A stretch of 64,000 nucleotides of DNA from Ceriagrion tenellum. Its lineage: Eukaryota; Arthropoda; Insecta; Odonata; Coenagrionidae. Positions 1 to 11,915 of this stretch are shown here, one piece after another (position 1 is the first letter of the stretch; the number at the start of each line of letters is the position of its first letter). A program made the translations under genes and the position numbers. Under the pieces are notes generated by a model. It ran no database searches, was not told the DNA's origin, and saw nothing but the letters and a program-made list of their open reading frames with translations. Where the stretch lies: NCBI GenBank assembly GCA_963169105.1, contig OY720642.1, positions 80,082,716 to 80,146,715 on the forward strand. Reading direction: 5' to 3'.

Positions 1-162
1 GATGAAACTAGGGAGACCTTGGACCAGTTAAGTTACGAGTGGTTAATTGATGGCCTGTTGTCTTGTCTCTTGAATTCCTGAGTTTTGTGGTTGGGATGTA
101 TAACATTAACATTGCGTGCATAAATGGATTCACCTCCGCTATATATGGGCGTGTGACGGGGA

Positions 163-811
163 GTATTAGGACACCAGCCGTGTAAAGATGTAAGAGATAA
201 GGTTTTGGGAGGTGAAATGGTGACGTGTATTATGGGAGTGTATTTAGTGGAGCTCAGTTTTTATTGCGATCGTGTATTGTGCGCGGAAAGAACGAGTTTT
301 TGTACCTATCTCATCGACCACGTATCTCTCTTATTTTATCGCTTATGTCAGATCTAGAGATGTAGTGAGGCGTCATGATAATATTCTCTGTGTCGCTCAG
401 AAACACACCAGTTGTGAATTTCTCAAGCAAACTAAGCCTAGCGTGTAGCCTCCTAGTGTCTGAGGGCTGCCACCTTAATCCCTCCAAAAGTTGAGAAACA
501 CCATGTTTGCTCATAGCTGTTTTTAATGAAGCGTGCTGCTTTTATTTGTATTTTATTTTTTGTTACATTTTATGATCAGCGTTCCAAATGCTAGTGGCGT
601 ATTCGAGGTGTGGCATAACCAGAGCGAAGTATAATCTCTCTTTTGCTTTTTCATCCGAGAACTTGCCTATCATACGCTTAATAAAACCTAGTTTCTTTAA
701 TGATTTGCCGCATATGTTTTGTATGTGTTCCCTACAATATATCAGAAATTAAGGTATTTACAAGGTATTTTACTGTACCTGAAGATTTTATGTTTACTTC
801 AACCGTAGTGC
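163..811 (-). pseudogene. LINE reverse-transcriptase C-terminal remnant with 3' end
   Basis: Degraded 3' part of a non-LTR retrotransposon, read on the minus strand. The conceptual translation, with frame changes and stops, follows the usual order at the end of a LINE reverse transcriptase. Around 720-600 there is a block including LKKLGFIKRMIGKFSDEKAK and then RLYFALVMPHLEYA. At 514-311 comes LRWQPSDTRRLHARLSLLEK. At 310-270 it ends with YKNSFFPRTI. Only the thumb and connection region remains; no catalytic FADD motif or endonuclease domain is present. The family normally inserts by target-primed reverse transcription and is often 5'-truncated, as here. The last ~150 bp recur at 4409-4557 with the same 3' boundary, which marks the true 3' end near 163. 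It cannot encode a working enzyme. The clade (CR1 or jockey group) is not certain. Confidence 0.82.
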
Positions 812-2754
812 ATCTTTGTCCGATTGAGTTTCTTCAAAGAAACCAAATGGCATAGGTATTCTACGCGGAAGTTTAAACAAAGTTGCTCTATTTCTTATCA
901 AATCCAACGCTGGGACAGTTTCTTGGTGACGCGTCTAAAGAAATCTGCTCCTTTGAAGATGATGAAGATGTGGTCAATGCAAGCTTATAAAAACTTAACA
1001 TTTTTCTCCAATTGATCTCATGTATTCTTTTGCCCTGATGTAAAGCAGGATGAAGCAAACATGTTGCGGGATCATTCATTTATAGATATCTCTTGAATAA
1101 AGAGGTATGAATAAGTCTTTATGAGCCTTTGTGCATATTCGCCATTGCCTCTACCTTACAAGAGATAGTGTGTCCCATTATCATTTACAGTAACCAAATG
1201 GGACACCGCCAAGTTTGTCTTTTAAAGAACCATTATACAGTATCGTCCTTCAAGTCACAACAATCTTTATCTTTGGACCAAATATGTCTCGGCAGTATCT
1301 CTCACTTACTGTGAAGGTGTAGTAGTTTTAAATGGGCTGCTTATGAGAAATTTCTGCGGGTGGTCTGGACCATATTTGCGGTTGGTCGTTTTATATGCTC
1401 AGATATCGAATCAGGTTTTTCATTCATTGTCGCAGTTTGAGCATTTTAAAATTCATGTGGCACTAAATGCTGAATTTCTGGCATTATCTTCAATAAATTC
1501 CACACTAAGGGGAGCTGAAGAACAATTTTTATTAAGAATAGCGAAGTTTTTCTTGGTAGCCTAACTACAGTTGGAGCCGTCTGCGATCTGTCAAACGCCG
1601 CACTTCCATCAAGAAATAGGCAATAGGTCCTCAAATCTTTATAGACCCAATTTAAGTAATAATTATTTAGAAATTATTCCAGTCATTTTATTTACAAATT
1701 TCTAAATGAAATCAAATGCGAAATTTTGTTGCTTCGTATTGGAGCTTTTGAAATATACTATCGAAACCTATGCTGATTTTGAGTTAATTTTCTATAGGCA
1801 ATATAAAAATACTGCTGAATACTTATTTACAGTTGACTTAAATTGTGCATTCTAATATCTTCTCTCTATTTAAACGCGTTTAATAATTGTAATTTTCTGC
1901 TAAAAGTGCCTCCCGGGTTGGACCTACCCCTCCGTCCAACCATAGCAACGCCACTTGCTTTGAACTAATGATCCGGAACAAAGTGTTTTGTGAAGGTCTC
2001 GTCGAACGCCAAGTAATAGTGGGAAGAAGGGAATGTTGGTGATGTGTAGATAAAAACGTAGAGAGAGCCTTCTCCGTGACAAATAAAATATTTTCGAAGC
2101 GGTAAGGGTCGGTCGGTCGCATTCACTCTAATCACTACACTTTGATTCCATCGAATGAATTTCAGCCGTGATTTTTCCACAGTAATTTGGTTAGTGCCCT
2201 TGGCTGCAGCCATGAAATTACATTTGAAATTAACTTTTCCCCAAACTGATGAAATATTTTAAGCTTCTCTCTCGTAGGCTTAGAGCTTTCGCGTATTTCT
2301 TCCGATTTTATTAGAATAAATTGGGGTATTATGGAACGAATATGTCTAGGAACTTCACTGGATACTGCGCAAAAATTCTTTCATCATATATGCAACATAT
2401 CCGTGAATGGCGGTACGTGAGGAGTAATGATGAAATATATATCCAAATGTAAACGCGATAAAAGGTATTCCTAAAATATTATTGTACTGGATCCCGAAAA
2501 TTTATATGATAGGTAAGATTTGAGGTCAGACCTTAAAACCCTAAAAGGCTCAAACTGAAAGAATATCATTGAATTAAACAGTTTCGGAAGATTGAGTGGG
2601 GAAGATGTTTCCTTAAACCTGGAAATGGGTGTCACTGATTTCAAGAATTTCTCTTCCGGATAATCGCTCTAAAAACTTTTGTGAATTCTTAACCAAATAT
2701 ACCCTGCAATATTAGCCTCGGTACTGAACTCTCTACGGTCATTCATTTGTTGTT
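812..2754. other. AT-rich stretch, nothing recognised
   Basis: Open frames of 60-82 codons occur on both strands but overlap each other, lack recognisable motifs and show no coding bias that I can see. The first ~100 bp may be a further worn part of the LINE remnant to the left. No tRNA, terminal repeat or tandem array was seen. Confidence 0.5.
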
Positions 2755-3262
2755 AAATACTAAGATTGGTTGACTGCACCCTTCCACCCTTCCCTATCTA
2801 ATGCCAGTTCCCTTACCTCCTGGTATATCTTCCTATGTACTTTACTCTTCATTTGGTCCATAAAATCATTCTTGAGTCTTCCTCTGGGGACTTTTCCCTC
2901 TATTTTACCTTCAATTATGTTTTTCATAAACTCGTTCTGTCTCAGGGTGTGTCCAATCCGTCTGGTTCTTCTTTTCTGTATGGTATGACATATTGTCCTT
3001 TCCTCTTCTCCTCTCCTGTACACTTCATCATTTCTTATTTTGTCCGTCCATTTTATCTTCAGCATCCTCCTCCAGCACTAGATTTCAAAGGCTTCTAGTC
3101 TGTTCTGGTCAGCTTTTCCTATGGTCCATGTTTCCGATCCGTTGAGTGCCACGGTCCACATGCATGTTTTCACATACTGTTTCCTAGTTTGTCGTACTAT
3201 TTTCTTTAAGCACAGCAGTTGTCTTTTTCCAATGAACGCCTGCTTATCTTGGGCTTAGTATA
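2755..3262 (-). pseudogene. LINE (endonuclease/RT type) RT C-terminal fragment, copy 1
   Basis: Minus-strand C-terminus of a LINE reverse transcriptase. The open part (3065-2760) contains MLKIKWTDKIRNDEVYRR, then KRRTRRIGHTLRQNEF and EGKIEGKVPRGR, the usual tail of the arthropod endonuclease-reverse transcriptase family (W-T-D-K-x-R-N-x-E-V, RRxRxIGHxLR, GKxxxGRxR). Upstream, 3262-3070 continues the homology (YVKTCMWTVALNGSETW) but is cut by a stop before CWRRMLK. The catalytic domain is missing. The 3' end, near 2745, has the same ACTAAGATTGGTTGACTGC-like context as the copies at 48263-48897, 53700-54350 and 59174-59808. It is a 5'-truncated dead copy. Confidence 0.88.
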
Positions 3263-4408
3263 TTTTGCTTGGTAACCGTTGTACTCCGTCCGTCCCTTTG
3301 TGTAACACTCTACGATATGGCTCCTAGATTCCTGACAGAGAAAGCTAAAATGCACTGCGCCACGTTGATATGCTCAATATTTTCCTTTTTTCTGTGGACG
3401 ACTTAGCCTGAATCCTACTCTGATGAAAAATATCGGCATCATAATGAGTTTCTGAGAAGTTGATATATTCTTATTTGTGCGATTTCTTCCCAAAATAAAT
3501 TCAGTAGTGTTCGGTTGCAGGCCAGATATTTTGCTTTTTGAAATGCAAAATAATACGTGCTCGTTGAAGATTTGAATTTTATGCGACTTTAGCTATTTAG
3601 GGTGGTAAGATGTGAGCTCCAATCTTATCTACCGTACATATTTTTTTAAATATATTTATAATTGAAATCCATTAATGCTTTAGGACAACATTTTATCGCA
3701 TTTATATATAGACATGTATTTGAATATTTCTCTTTGACTATCGCCATTTGGTGAATACGTGGACATGTCGAGGGACTGTTTGGTTTAAAGTATCCCAAAA
3801 ACCCATTTGTTTTCCAAATTTAAAATATAATCCAAAAAAATCGTGACTGATACAGAACCATGGGGATTACCCTTAAATTTAAATGGAGCGCGCATTTTCA
3901 GCATCAAAGAGTTTTCCTAATCACTAAGGAAACCTCAATAACCCGCAAGTTCTCAGCATCTTTTGCCAAATGCTCTTGTAAAGGGTTGAGGCCACGTAGA
4001 ACTAGGTTATTGAAAAACTGCCGTTTTGATGACAAGGGGAATATATTGATTTTATTACCGTAGCAATGTTCAGAATTTTAGAACAGGGGGAACGTCTAGC
4101 AAAAGACCGACGTGGCCAAAATTGAAAGAAGAAATGATTATATGACCAGGTGGAATGATTTTATTTTAGGTTTATTGTAGTAAAATTGAATTTAATTGTG
4201 TTGATTGAGTGAATGTGCAACGTACGTCGTGCATCGTAATGAAATCACGCGATATTTATTTCAGAAGAATACCGAGGTCCCAAAGGAAAGGTAAAATGAG
4301 AGTTAAACATTTTAGAAGTGACTCGTTGCTAATTCAAATGGATTACATTTTAACTGAACTACATCTACGTACTATCCTGCGAGCCGCAAAATGGATGTGT
4401 GGTAGAGG
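3263..4408. other. Unassigned AT-rich DNA
   Basis: No recognisable coding sequence. The 67-68 codon frames at 3860-4063 and 4209-4415 have no motif I recognise. The second runs into the LINE 3' end that starts at 4409. Confidence 0.45.
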
Positions 4409-4557
4409 GTATTAGGACACCAGCCGTGTGAAGATTTAAGGGATAAGGTTTTGGGAGGTGAAATGGTGACGTGTATTATGGGAGTGTATTTAGTGGAGCT
4501 CAGTTTTTATTGTGGTTGCTTATTGTGCGCGGAAAGAACTAGTTTTTGTACCTATCT
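4409..4557 (-). repeat. 5'-truncated LINE 3' end (same family as 163-811)
   Basis: About 149 bp match 163-311 at a constant offset of 4246 with only a few substitutions and no indel. On the minus strand it reads through the FFPRTI motif of the RT C-terminus into the 3' untranslated end. Similarity stops at the same 3' base (TATTAGG context at 4410 and 164). On the other side it stops at 4557, where the other copy continues into RT coding sequence. That is the signature of a severely 5'-truncated LINE insertion. Confidence 0.85.
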
Positions 4558-5984
4558 GTTTGTCAGTGTATATCCATAATGCTCGGCTACTAGATAACGT
4601 TGCCTGAGTTAGTTTGCGTGGTAATGACTACGCGACCAAGTTATTTCACTTCGCCAACACTTTGGCTGTAGCTATGCCTCATGTATTAAGCAATCTCCTT
4701 ATTGTCTACATTTAATTATTTTACTTTGCAAGCAAGTATGAGGTACTTTTAGCCCCATAGCTTGTCAGAAGGTTCTCATATTTCCATGTGTAGCGGTAAT
4801 TTGTAAAAATCAATCTACGTTTTTTTCTATTTACATTTATAAATTATAATTTTACAATCTCACTGTATTACTAATCCATGAGAGGGAAGTGCATTATAGT
4901 AACAGAAGAGACTGCTTTAAAATTTTAGTTTTATTAATAATCCAATTTTTAACGTTTCATTTTACTATTAACAAACCTTTTAGACCCTGTGGATGCTTGC
5001 GCATGCAATTGAAGGTGTGTGATACAATATGTTCTGATAACTTTTTACCATATAAATTAAAACTCTTGTAGCTAATCCACATTGGAGAATATTTCTGCTG
5101 TGTATAGTGGATATCTATGTCAGTAATTTTATTCTTTTGTTGGTAAATTGTTATTTATACTATAATTAACCATTTTTATACTTATATACAATTAAAACAT
5201 AATATTTTATACAAAATGATTTGATGCCTACGCCATCGCAATTTTTGCATCTGCCCACAAAAACTAAATTCAATGTTTCCTTTGATTTCTAATAATTTGG
5301 TTTTAATAGAGCATTAGATGCTATTCCTCCCACTGCTATTCTTTATTTCATTAAACTCTCTACCAATCGAGATATTATTTTATCACCAGTTGTGCTCTAA
5401 AGTAGTTTTTTGAGAGCAGAGTTCCTCCCACGTTGACTAAATCTCCGATTGTATCTTTTATCTTTCCCGTTTCCTCCTGTACCCTCCGGGATTCCAACCA
5501 CTTCACCGCGTAATGTCCGCCTCAGTGTCGTTCGTGGAAAATCTAAGGCGCGCAAGTTCCCCTGCTGACCGTATTCCGTTTTCCTGCCTCTATTGCCCCT
5601 TGGCTATTCTCCTTTGCGGTCCTTCCCTTCGATTTTCCTCTTGCCTTATTATTTTTAGGATCTCATTTTCTCTCAATTCCCTCACGTCTTCTCTCGCCTA
5701 CCCGATTCCGCTTCTCCAATCTCTGATAGGGATTGCTACGTGTTGAGAATACCATGACTTCACTCTTTCTTTACCACTAATTCTGCCTATACTGTTTTCT
5801 GAGTCTTACGCTATATCTGTAAAGGTATCTTCTGTAATTTTTCTTTCCATTTTACTACATTTGTTAGCTGTATAAACGTACTTGAAATTCTCCAACTTTT
5901 ATCACCAGGTAAATGCCTTATACCTCGAATCAGTGAATCGGGTTAAATCTCAAATTCCTCTCTAATCAAAAAATCCACAATTTT
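4558..5984. other. Unassigned DNA
   Basis: AT-rich with no supported gene. A CT-rich block at 5440-5745 gives a 77-codon plus-strand frame and, on the minus strand, a charged RELREN-like segment that might be a LINE tail; this is too weak to call. Confidence 0.4.
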
Positions 5985-6150
5985 TAGTCCCTCAATTGAG
6001 ATGGATCAGTAGGCAGAATAAATAAAGTAAAACTAGGTCACAAAAAACTATTGTGCAAGTTGTTATTACCAGAATTCATACTTTATGGATTCAAGGAAAT
6101 ATAATATTTTATTACATGAATAAACCATCGCAAATTTCCATGGAAGCAAC
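5985..6150 (+). repeat. Dispersed repeat, copy 1 (pair with 9655-9800)
   Basis: Direct repeat of about 150 bp shared with 9655-9800. Shared blocks include ATCAGTAGGCA, AATAAA..TAAAACTAGG and TCAAGGAAAT/TTAAGGAAAT followed by TAATATTTT. The copies are clearly diverged. Its class is unknown; no terminal repeats or coding motif were seen. Confidence 0.6.
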
Positions 6151-8034
6151 TCTTGAATACAAAGTCGAACGAGAATTTATAACGATGAATATTAGTACGA
6201 GATTATTCAACTCATAACGGCGGAAAGAATGATTTATAAATGAATTTAAGGTGTTACGCTAAGTAGCTGCCAGGCTAATAATGACGTGCTACTGCGCACA
6301 ACACTCTTGTAGGCACTCTATAATTATTACCTCAAAATGAATAAATTATGTTGAAATTGTCAGTAAAACTTGATCGATAGGTGTCGAGTTGCATCTTCCC
6401 AATAAAGGCTGAAAAAAATTTATGCGTTTTATAGATGTATAATTTATTCAAAATTAAAACTTTTGAACGCAAGTGATATTTTCAGTATTTTCACGGTGTA
6501 CAGAGATTTCCTATCCATTATAATTCTTCCTCAGTATTCATTACCGGGGAATTTGGTGCAACCCCTAATTTCTGCCTTCTTTTACATTATGAACAATTAT
6601 TAGGCGTATTTTTGTATATCCCTTAGCAGTGTTGGCCAACAGTTTTCATACGTTTCCGTGTTTGGTATAACGGAATAATTTTGTATTTGATTTGTATTCT
6701 TGATATCGTTAAGACTTGATATAATTAGGATTTAAACTAGTAGTTGTATTAGGGTGATAAGGGTGCTTCGACGACTAAGGTCATTCGCAAGGATTTAAAC
6801 TGCGGCATTGAAATTATTTTTAATATTTTTGTCCTTTGACATTATTTGGTCAAATTATTTTCATCTTTGTTGTTTTAAGAATATTATATAGATAATATTA
6901 ATATGATTTGCTTTTACAAGAATATATGATGATCATGATTGAGGTAATTTTAATCTCATGTTGACAGAGCTTAAAACGCTGTACTTTACTCGCCATATTT
7001 TGCTTTGGCTCTACCCAGAGAGTAAAATATCAACTCCTTTTTCGATTAACAAAGTTGAACTACTTACGAAGTGTTATTGGCCATTTCATCCGTAAGCTCT
7101 TATTTATGGCTTCATACGCGTTGGCGACTTAAAGGCTATGATCACTTCATGAGCTCACGACGTGAGCTCAGTTGGTGCCTTAAGCTTTCCAACAAAGTAG
7201 CTTCATCAATCACTAAGAGGAAGTATGAAATGATTACAACCCTTGCGGCATTTAAGGCAAGGTCCCAGCTATTATGGCAAATTACAGTAAATTTGAGCTG
7301 CTTTTCCCGCAGATTTAATGACAGGGGCCCCTAATATTCTTGACATGCTGTTTTCCGCCTTGTTCTCACTATTTCACCTGCAGTTGATCTTTTGTTTATA
7401 TCTTGTACTCTTGTCACCATTAGTCAATAATGGATTATGTCATTTTCGATTCTTATCGCTAATCAGAATGATTGCATCTTCAGTGCACTCATCGATAGCT
7501 GTTGTATGTATAGCGTAATCCTGTTACTGAGGGTGAATCTGTCTTTACACAACGATGTGTATATTAAATTCCTTCAGTAGATTCAATGAGCTATACTCGT
7601 AGCTGTATTTCTCCATGATGTATATTTCTAGGAGAAGAGCAAGGCCCTTCAATATCGATTGTATTCCTCCTTCGATACAGGTCTTTGCAACGTAAACAAG
7701 TCCGCCATTAATGTTCTTTTTTTAGTCTATTCTTTCACAAGCATAGCATAGGTTTTTCAACTTCATGTTTATTTGGTAGTGCATTTTTATTCGAAATAAC
7801 GATTTGCACCGCATTTCTGTTGATTTTGTTGAATGCATTGAATGTTGTTGCAGTAAAGTCTCAGTGAGCACATTAATGGCGCATGCGTTGGGGAAATGGT
7901 TGCGAAGACCTGTATCGAAGAAAGAATTCAAGCGATATCGAACGGCCTCGGGAGCAGGGTTGAATTTTGCGCCATCTGGTGTTTCGGCGGAGGTGTATAC
8001 ATGGTGATCCTGGAGTTGCAGGAGTATATTTGAC
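6151..8034. other. Unassigned DNA
   Basis: No coding sequence recognised. Frames at 7071-7334, 7318-7518, 7722-7931 and 7804-8007 are short, overlapping and motif-free. Confidence 0.4.
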
Positions 8035-8217
8035 GTATTTTTTTAAGTACATCAAGACTAGCCACGTTAATAACTTTTACGGAGTTACCCGCAATGCACA
8101 TTTGGGCATAATTCGACAGAGGAGAAATCATCTGCCTTGTCCGGGCTTTGAACCCGGATCCCTCGATTACCTGCCGAGCGCTGTAGCTACTGGGGCGTCT
8201 CGCTAAGCTACCGAGGT
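8035..8217 (-). mobile_element. tRNA-derived SINE
   Basis: Read on the minus strand from 8217, the head resembles a tRNA gene. An A-box-like TAGCTTAGCGAGACGCC lies near the start, and a B-box-like GGGTTCAAAGCC lies about 60 bp downstream in a stem context (CCGGGTTCAAAGCCCGG). A tRNA-unrelated body follows and then an A-rich end near 8040. This is the standard SINE plan, with an internal RNA polymerase III promoter and a LINE-dependent tail. Part of the body recurs at 8404-8460. It is unlikely to be a functional tRNA gene because the acceptor stem does not close. Confidence 0.75.
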
Positions 8218-8403
8218 GCGTAGTTTAGCTACCTCTTTCCCGGTGGATTTTTTTGGGGCATTAAGGTACAAGATGCTCCAGTCTACCGGACATGTAACGA
8301 GCAGTCGAAAGTCGTACGCTAAGCGCCACAGCCCGTTAGGTAAAGCCGAACTTGGAACGCTTACAGGTGTTCGCTCTTTTGGCCAATTTTCAGTACACCA
8401 GGG

Positions 8404-8460
8404 TTAGCCACGGTATTCACTTTTACGTATTCACCCGTAATGCATACATGTTCGAAATTT
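8404..8460 (-). repeat. Diverged SINE body fragment
   Basis: The blocks GGTTAGCCACGGTATTCACTTTTACG and CACCCGTAATGCATACATG, compared in pieces, match the tRNA-unrelated body of the SINE at 8060-8110 (CTAGCCACGTTAATAACTTTTACG, ACCCGCAATGCACATTTG) in the same orientation. The tRNA head is absent. Confidence 0.6.
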
Positions 8461-8639
8461 TCTATTTGACGTGATGGAATGGTTGCTACAAGCATGCGCG
8501 CGAAATTCTTGCTGCCTTTTCAGGAGTCGACCTAAACGTTTGGCCTAGCCCGGTGAAGAGCATGGCACTTGCCTGTGCTTTCGTAATCGTCAATGTACCT
8601 GAGTCTAGTTGACGTAAAATTGTTTAGAATTTCCTCTCA

Positions 8640-9306
8640 TTATTAATCTTGACCGGCGATCATACATACAATAGAGACTCTCTCAGGGAGGAAATTTGCT
8701 AACAGAGCAACCGCTGGCGTGTGACGTCTGACGCGGTAAGGCTGCCTGTAATACCATTAGAGGTTTGGAAAGCCATGTGTTTGAAGTGAAGTGGTTTAGA
8801 ACCACTTTAGACTCTCTCATCATCAGTTCTCTCATCATTTAACCTTGACCTTTGAGCATGTATACTATACTCCCAGTCAGGGAGGATGGTTAGTGCCAGA
8901 GCGTGTGACGTCAGATGCGGTGAGAGTACTGTAAAATACCTATGAAAGCCCGAGCAAACAAGACATTGTTATTATTCAAACCAATCTTCTCCAGAATATT
9001 ATACATGTGAATCTGATATTTCAAATAAATGTTGAAAATGACTGGAAAATGTGTAAAGGAGAAGGCGCTCTCAGCGATTTATGATGACAAACCGCCGACA
9101 AACCTGCCAGAGCGTGTGGCGTCAGATGCGGTGAGAGTACTGTAAAATACTTAGAAAGCCCGTACAAACAAGGCATTGTTATTATTCAAACCGATCTTCT
9201 CCAGAATATTATACATGTAAATCTGATATTTCAAATAAATGTTGAAAATTACTGAAAAATGTCTAAAGGAAAAGGCGCTCTCAGCGATTTATGATCACAA
9301 ACCGCC
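8640..9306. repeat. Tandem repeat: one diverged unit plus two 211-bp copies
   Basis: Two near-identical direct copies, 8894-9104 and 9105-9306, both start at TGCCAGAGCGTGTG and both end in GATTTATGAT.ACAAACCGCC. They differ by a handful of substitutions and one 1-bp gap. A more diverged relative of the leading part lies at 8640-8760 (TTAATCTTGACC..., GTGTGACGTCTGACGCGG), matching 8838-8920 (TTAACCTTGACC..., GTGTGACGTCAGATGCGG). The unit contains no open frame. It looks like local tandem amplification of a dispersed repeat. Confidence 0.85.
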
Positions 9307-9654
9307 TTCCTTTGATTTTCTGGACGATGAAAAGCTGAACATCGAAATGGAAACATAGATTGGAAACGGCATATTTTTAATCTTGTAATCGATTTTTTAC
9401 TCCAGTTTTGCATGCGGCCTCCTTTCTTCAGCGTATAAACAAGTGAATTAGTTACCGCGCTCGATATCAAATGTGGCGGACCGCTAACTTTTGCAAGGCT
9501 GCTTATCCGTATAAAAGAGGAATTTAGTTAAAAAGATTTAAATTGATAATATCATTAGGATCTTATTTGAAGATATTTGAATTATTAAAGCTTCATTGCT
9601 TTTTTCAAAGTTTACAATGTACGGTTGAACTATAATTTTTTTAGCTATCCTATT

Positions 9655-9800
9655 TTTTTCATTCCTAAATTAAGATGAATCAGTAGGCAAAATAAATAAT
9701 ATAAAACTAGGACACAGAAAAATATTGTATTCTTAACAGCATTTATGTTTTTATTTAAGGAAATGTAATATTTTCATCACAGGAGTAAACCATAGCATAG
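9655..9800 (+). repeat. Dispersed repeat, copy 2 (pair with 5985-6150)
   Basis: Partner of 5985-6150 in the same orientation. It shares GATGAATCAGTAGGCA, AATAAATAATATAAAACTAGG-type blocks and the GGAAAT.TAATATTTT motif. Class unknown. Confidence 0.6.
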
Positions 9801-9844
9801 GTATTGAATAATGAAATAAACGATTCATTTCGCATATCGAAATA

Positions 9845-10175
9845 AGCGGTTCATTGCGCACCACTGACGGGTGCGTAATGAGCCGCCTGGATACCTAATT
9901 ACTTGAAAAAAAAGTTGTTTGAGACAAATGATCGGTTTGTTTACTCTTACTGGCTAATTATTATGTGCACTAGCCTGGCTAATTATTATTCATACTCCTA
10001 AACTTTCCTAAATGTTATCCAGCGGTAGAAGATAGATCAAATGTTCGGAGCTATTAACTATTGGGAAATAAGTTATGTTACTTGTAAGCGTTCCTGCAAC
10101 CCGAATATTTTTATGAGATGTATAAATGTATGAAACTGATAAATAATGATTCCATAACTAAATGTTTTTACAACC
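9845..10175 (+). repeat. Dispersed repeat family X, copy 1
   Basis: About 310 bp match the reverse complement of 60582-60895. Shared blocks in order are TTTACTCTTACTGGCTAATTATTATG, AAACTTTCCTAAATG, GGTAGAAGATAGATCAAATGTTCGGAGCTATTAACTATTGG, TTCCTGCAACCCGAATATTTTTATGA and GATTCCATAACTAAATG, compared piecewise. No coding capacity. The second copy ends exactly at the outer edge of the large inverted repeat. Confidence 0.75.
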
Positions 10176-11339
10176 TTCCATTTAAGTAGCAGAGTAGAGT
10201 CGTAAAATAAAAGCGAGTGGACGTCTGCGTAAGCATTTTCGGCCGTATTATACAGCCCTCTAAACATTCTCGAAGGTCTTGACTTATGACTCAGGATTAC
10301 AGATCTGACGCTTTTCTAATTCGCTTTGCTATTCTGAAAGACGGAACTAGATCAATGGTTAGCTCTAGTCCAGTGAGAGAGGAGTCCGAGGCAGATTTTG
10401 AGTATCCCCTCCAAATAAATGTCAATCCTTTAGTTAAAAGATTAATGGCATCTCTTTAGAAAGAAAGAAAGGAAAGGGATATCTCCGCGGAAATATTCCA
10501 TCAGGGTGTGATGGAATTTCTGCAGAATCGATTTAGCCACGTGGCCCCCATTGTTTTCTCTCGTCTCCGCCAGATGCGGCCAATATACCCTGTTCTTCGA
10601 CTTCACGCCTTCAACGCATTCCAAGCAATATATATTTCCCTTTGTTCGTCCCGTCTCCCTCCTTCCCCTTCCTCTTCCCATCTACTTCCTCTTGAATTCA
10701 ACTCCACTGACTCCCCTCTTCTTAGCAGTGGAGTCCGAGACCTATGCTGCTCCCATTCCAGTCGCCCTTTCATAGATATTTCCTCCGAGACAATTGGCTC
10801 TCGGGAATTTCTGAAAACATGCGTTGGGAAGGCATTTATTGGTCCTACGATGTGATTGTCTCCTAGCATTTTTGATGTACATTTCCCCGTGCTTCAGGCT
10901 CAGCGAATGGGATGTGTATACTTCAGGAAGAGCCTCCAGGTTCCGCTGCGTCTTAAGTCCGAGTGAAGGCTTCCGCGGCTTGATGAATTTGATGATGATT
11001 TGATTGCGGGCGTTACACAATTCAGACCATACTGTTGTGAGTACAGAATAATCAAAAAAAACTGTTCCCCAAAGGTACTCTATCAAAAAAATAAAAACTA
11101 CATCTACTACATGCAATACAAATATTATTTTAGGTCAATAATTAGAATTGATATTATAAGAAGTTATTCTGAAAAATTTGATTGAACATTTGTAAAATAT
11201 GTCACACTGATTTTGCAACGGATTCTACGAAATTTTTATCCTTCATATAAAGTCCGTTGTTCCAGGTATGACTGATATGTATGCATTTATATTTAGGCCT
11301 ATATGCCTACATATCAGCGAAAATGGCATGCAATTATTT
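10176..11339. other. Unassigned DNA
   Basis: Longest frames are 115 codons (+, 10508-10855) and 124 codons (-, 10742-11116). They overlap on opposite strands and neither contains a family motif I recognise. I consider both chance frames over a CT-rich patch at 10620-10730. Confidence 0.4.
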
Positions 11340-11915
11340 TGTTTGAAGAGTGGCAAATTGCCCGGTTTCTGGAAGCGGCCATACTTATAATTTAGGAAGG
11401 AAGCTAAATACGTGGCTTCCAAAACATAATTTCACATTGGTTAAGAAATCCTTTTTGACTTTGGGCCCTAAAGTTTTTGGTGTCCTACCGAAATACATTA
11501 AAAGTTTGAAAAACAGAAAGGAATTTTTGAAATTTACAAAGGGATGAGTATAGACACAAAGTAATACTGATGTTTTGTACCAGAACTGTAATATATGTGC
11601 ATGTACCCTGCGTTGTAACTTAAAGTAATTATTGTTTTATTGTTGTTGCAAGTTTAATTATTATTATCTTCTCTTCTCCCTTGTTCAAAATCTGGATTGA
11701 ATGAAAACGTCCTTTTATTATTATATATCCTTTTGTTTAATGTATATGCTAATATAAATTTTTGTTTTAATCCAGTGATGAATTTCATTTATGGAAGGCA
11801 GTCTCCACACAGGTCAGTTACCTTTGAGGCTGCCTAAATCTCATTAATATTTGCACACCATATTATACTAAAACTGTGAGTAATAAATTATTCCTATTTT
11901 TATTATTATTTAAGG
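11340..11915 (+). pseudogene. Jockey-like LINE RT C-terminus with 3' UTR
   Basis: The frame ending at 11547 reads HTYNLGRKLNTWLPKHN, then GPKVFGVLPKYIKSLKN and REFLKFTKG. This is the usual end of jockey/CR1-type LINE reverse transcriptases (H-x-Y-x-T/L-R ... K-x-F-N-x-L-P-x-x-I-K-x-L). Only about 65 residues remain and no catalytic motif is present. Downstream, 11548-11915 is AT-rich with no frame and ends in TTTTTATTATTATTT, typical of the (ATT)n-ended 3' UTR of insect LINEs. The element is therefore a 5'-truncated copy of roughly 570 bp on the plus strand. Confidence 0.75.

Noticed and set aside
5440..5745. Possible LINE tail on the minus strand (RELREN-like segment) or CT-rich gene
   Set aside because: Only one short charged stretch resembles the RT tail; the following IGH/GR motifs are missing.
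8120..8217. Functional tRNA gene on the minus strand
   Set aside because: A and B boxes are present but the acceptor stem does not close and a body with an A-rich end follows, so it is a SINE.
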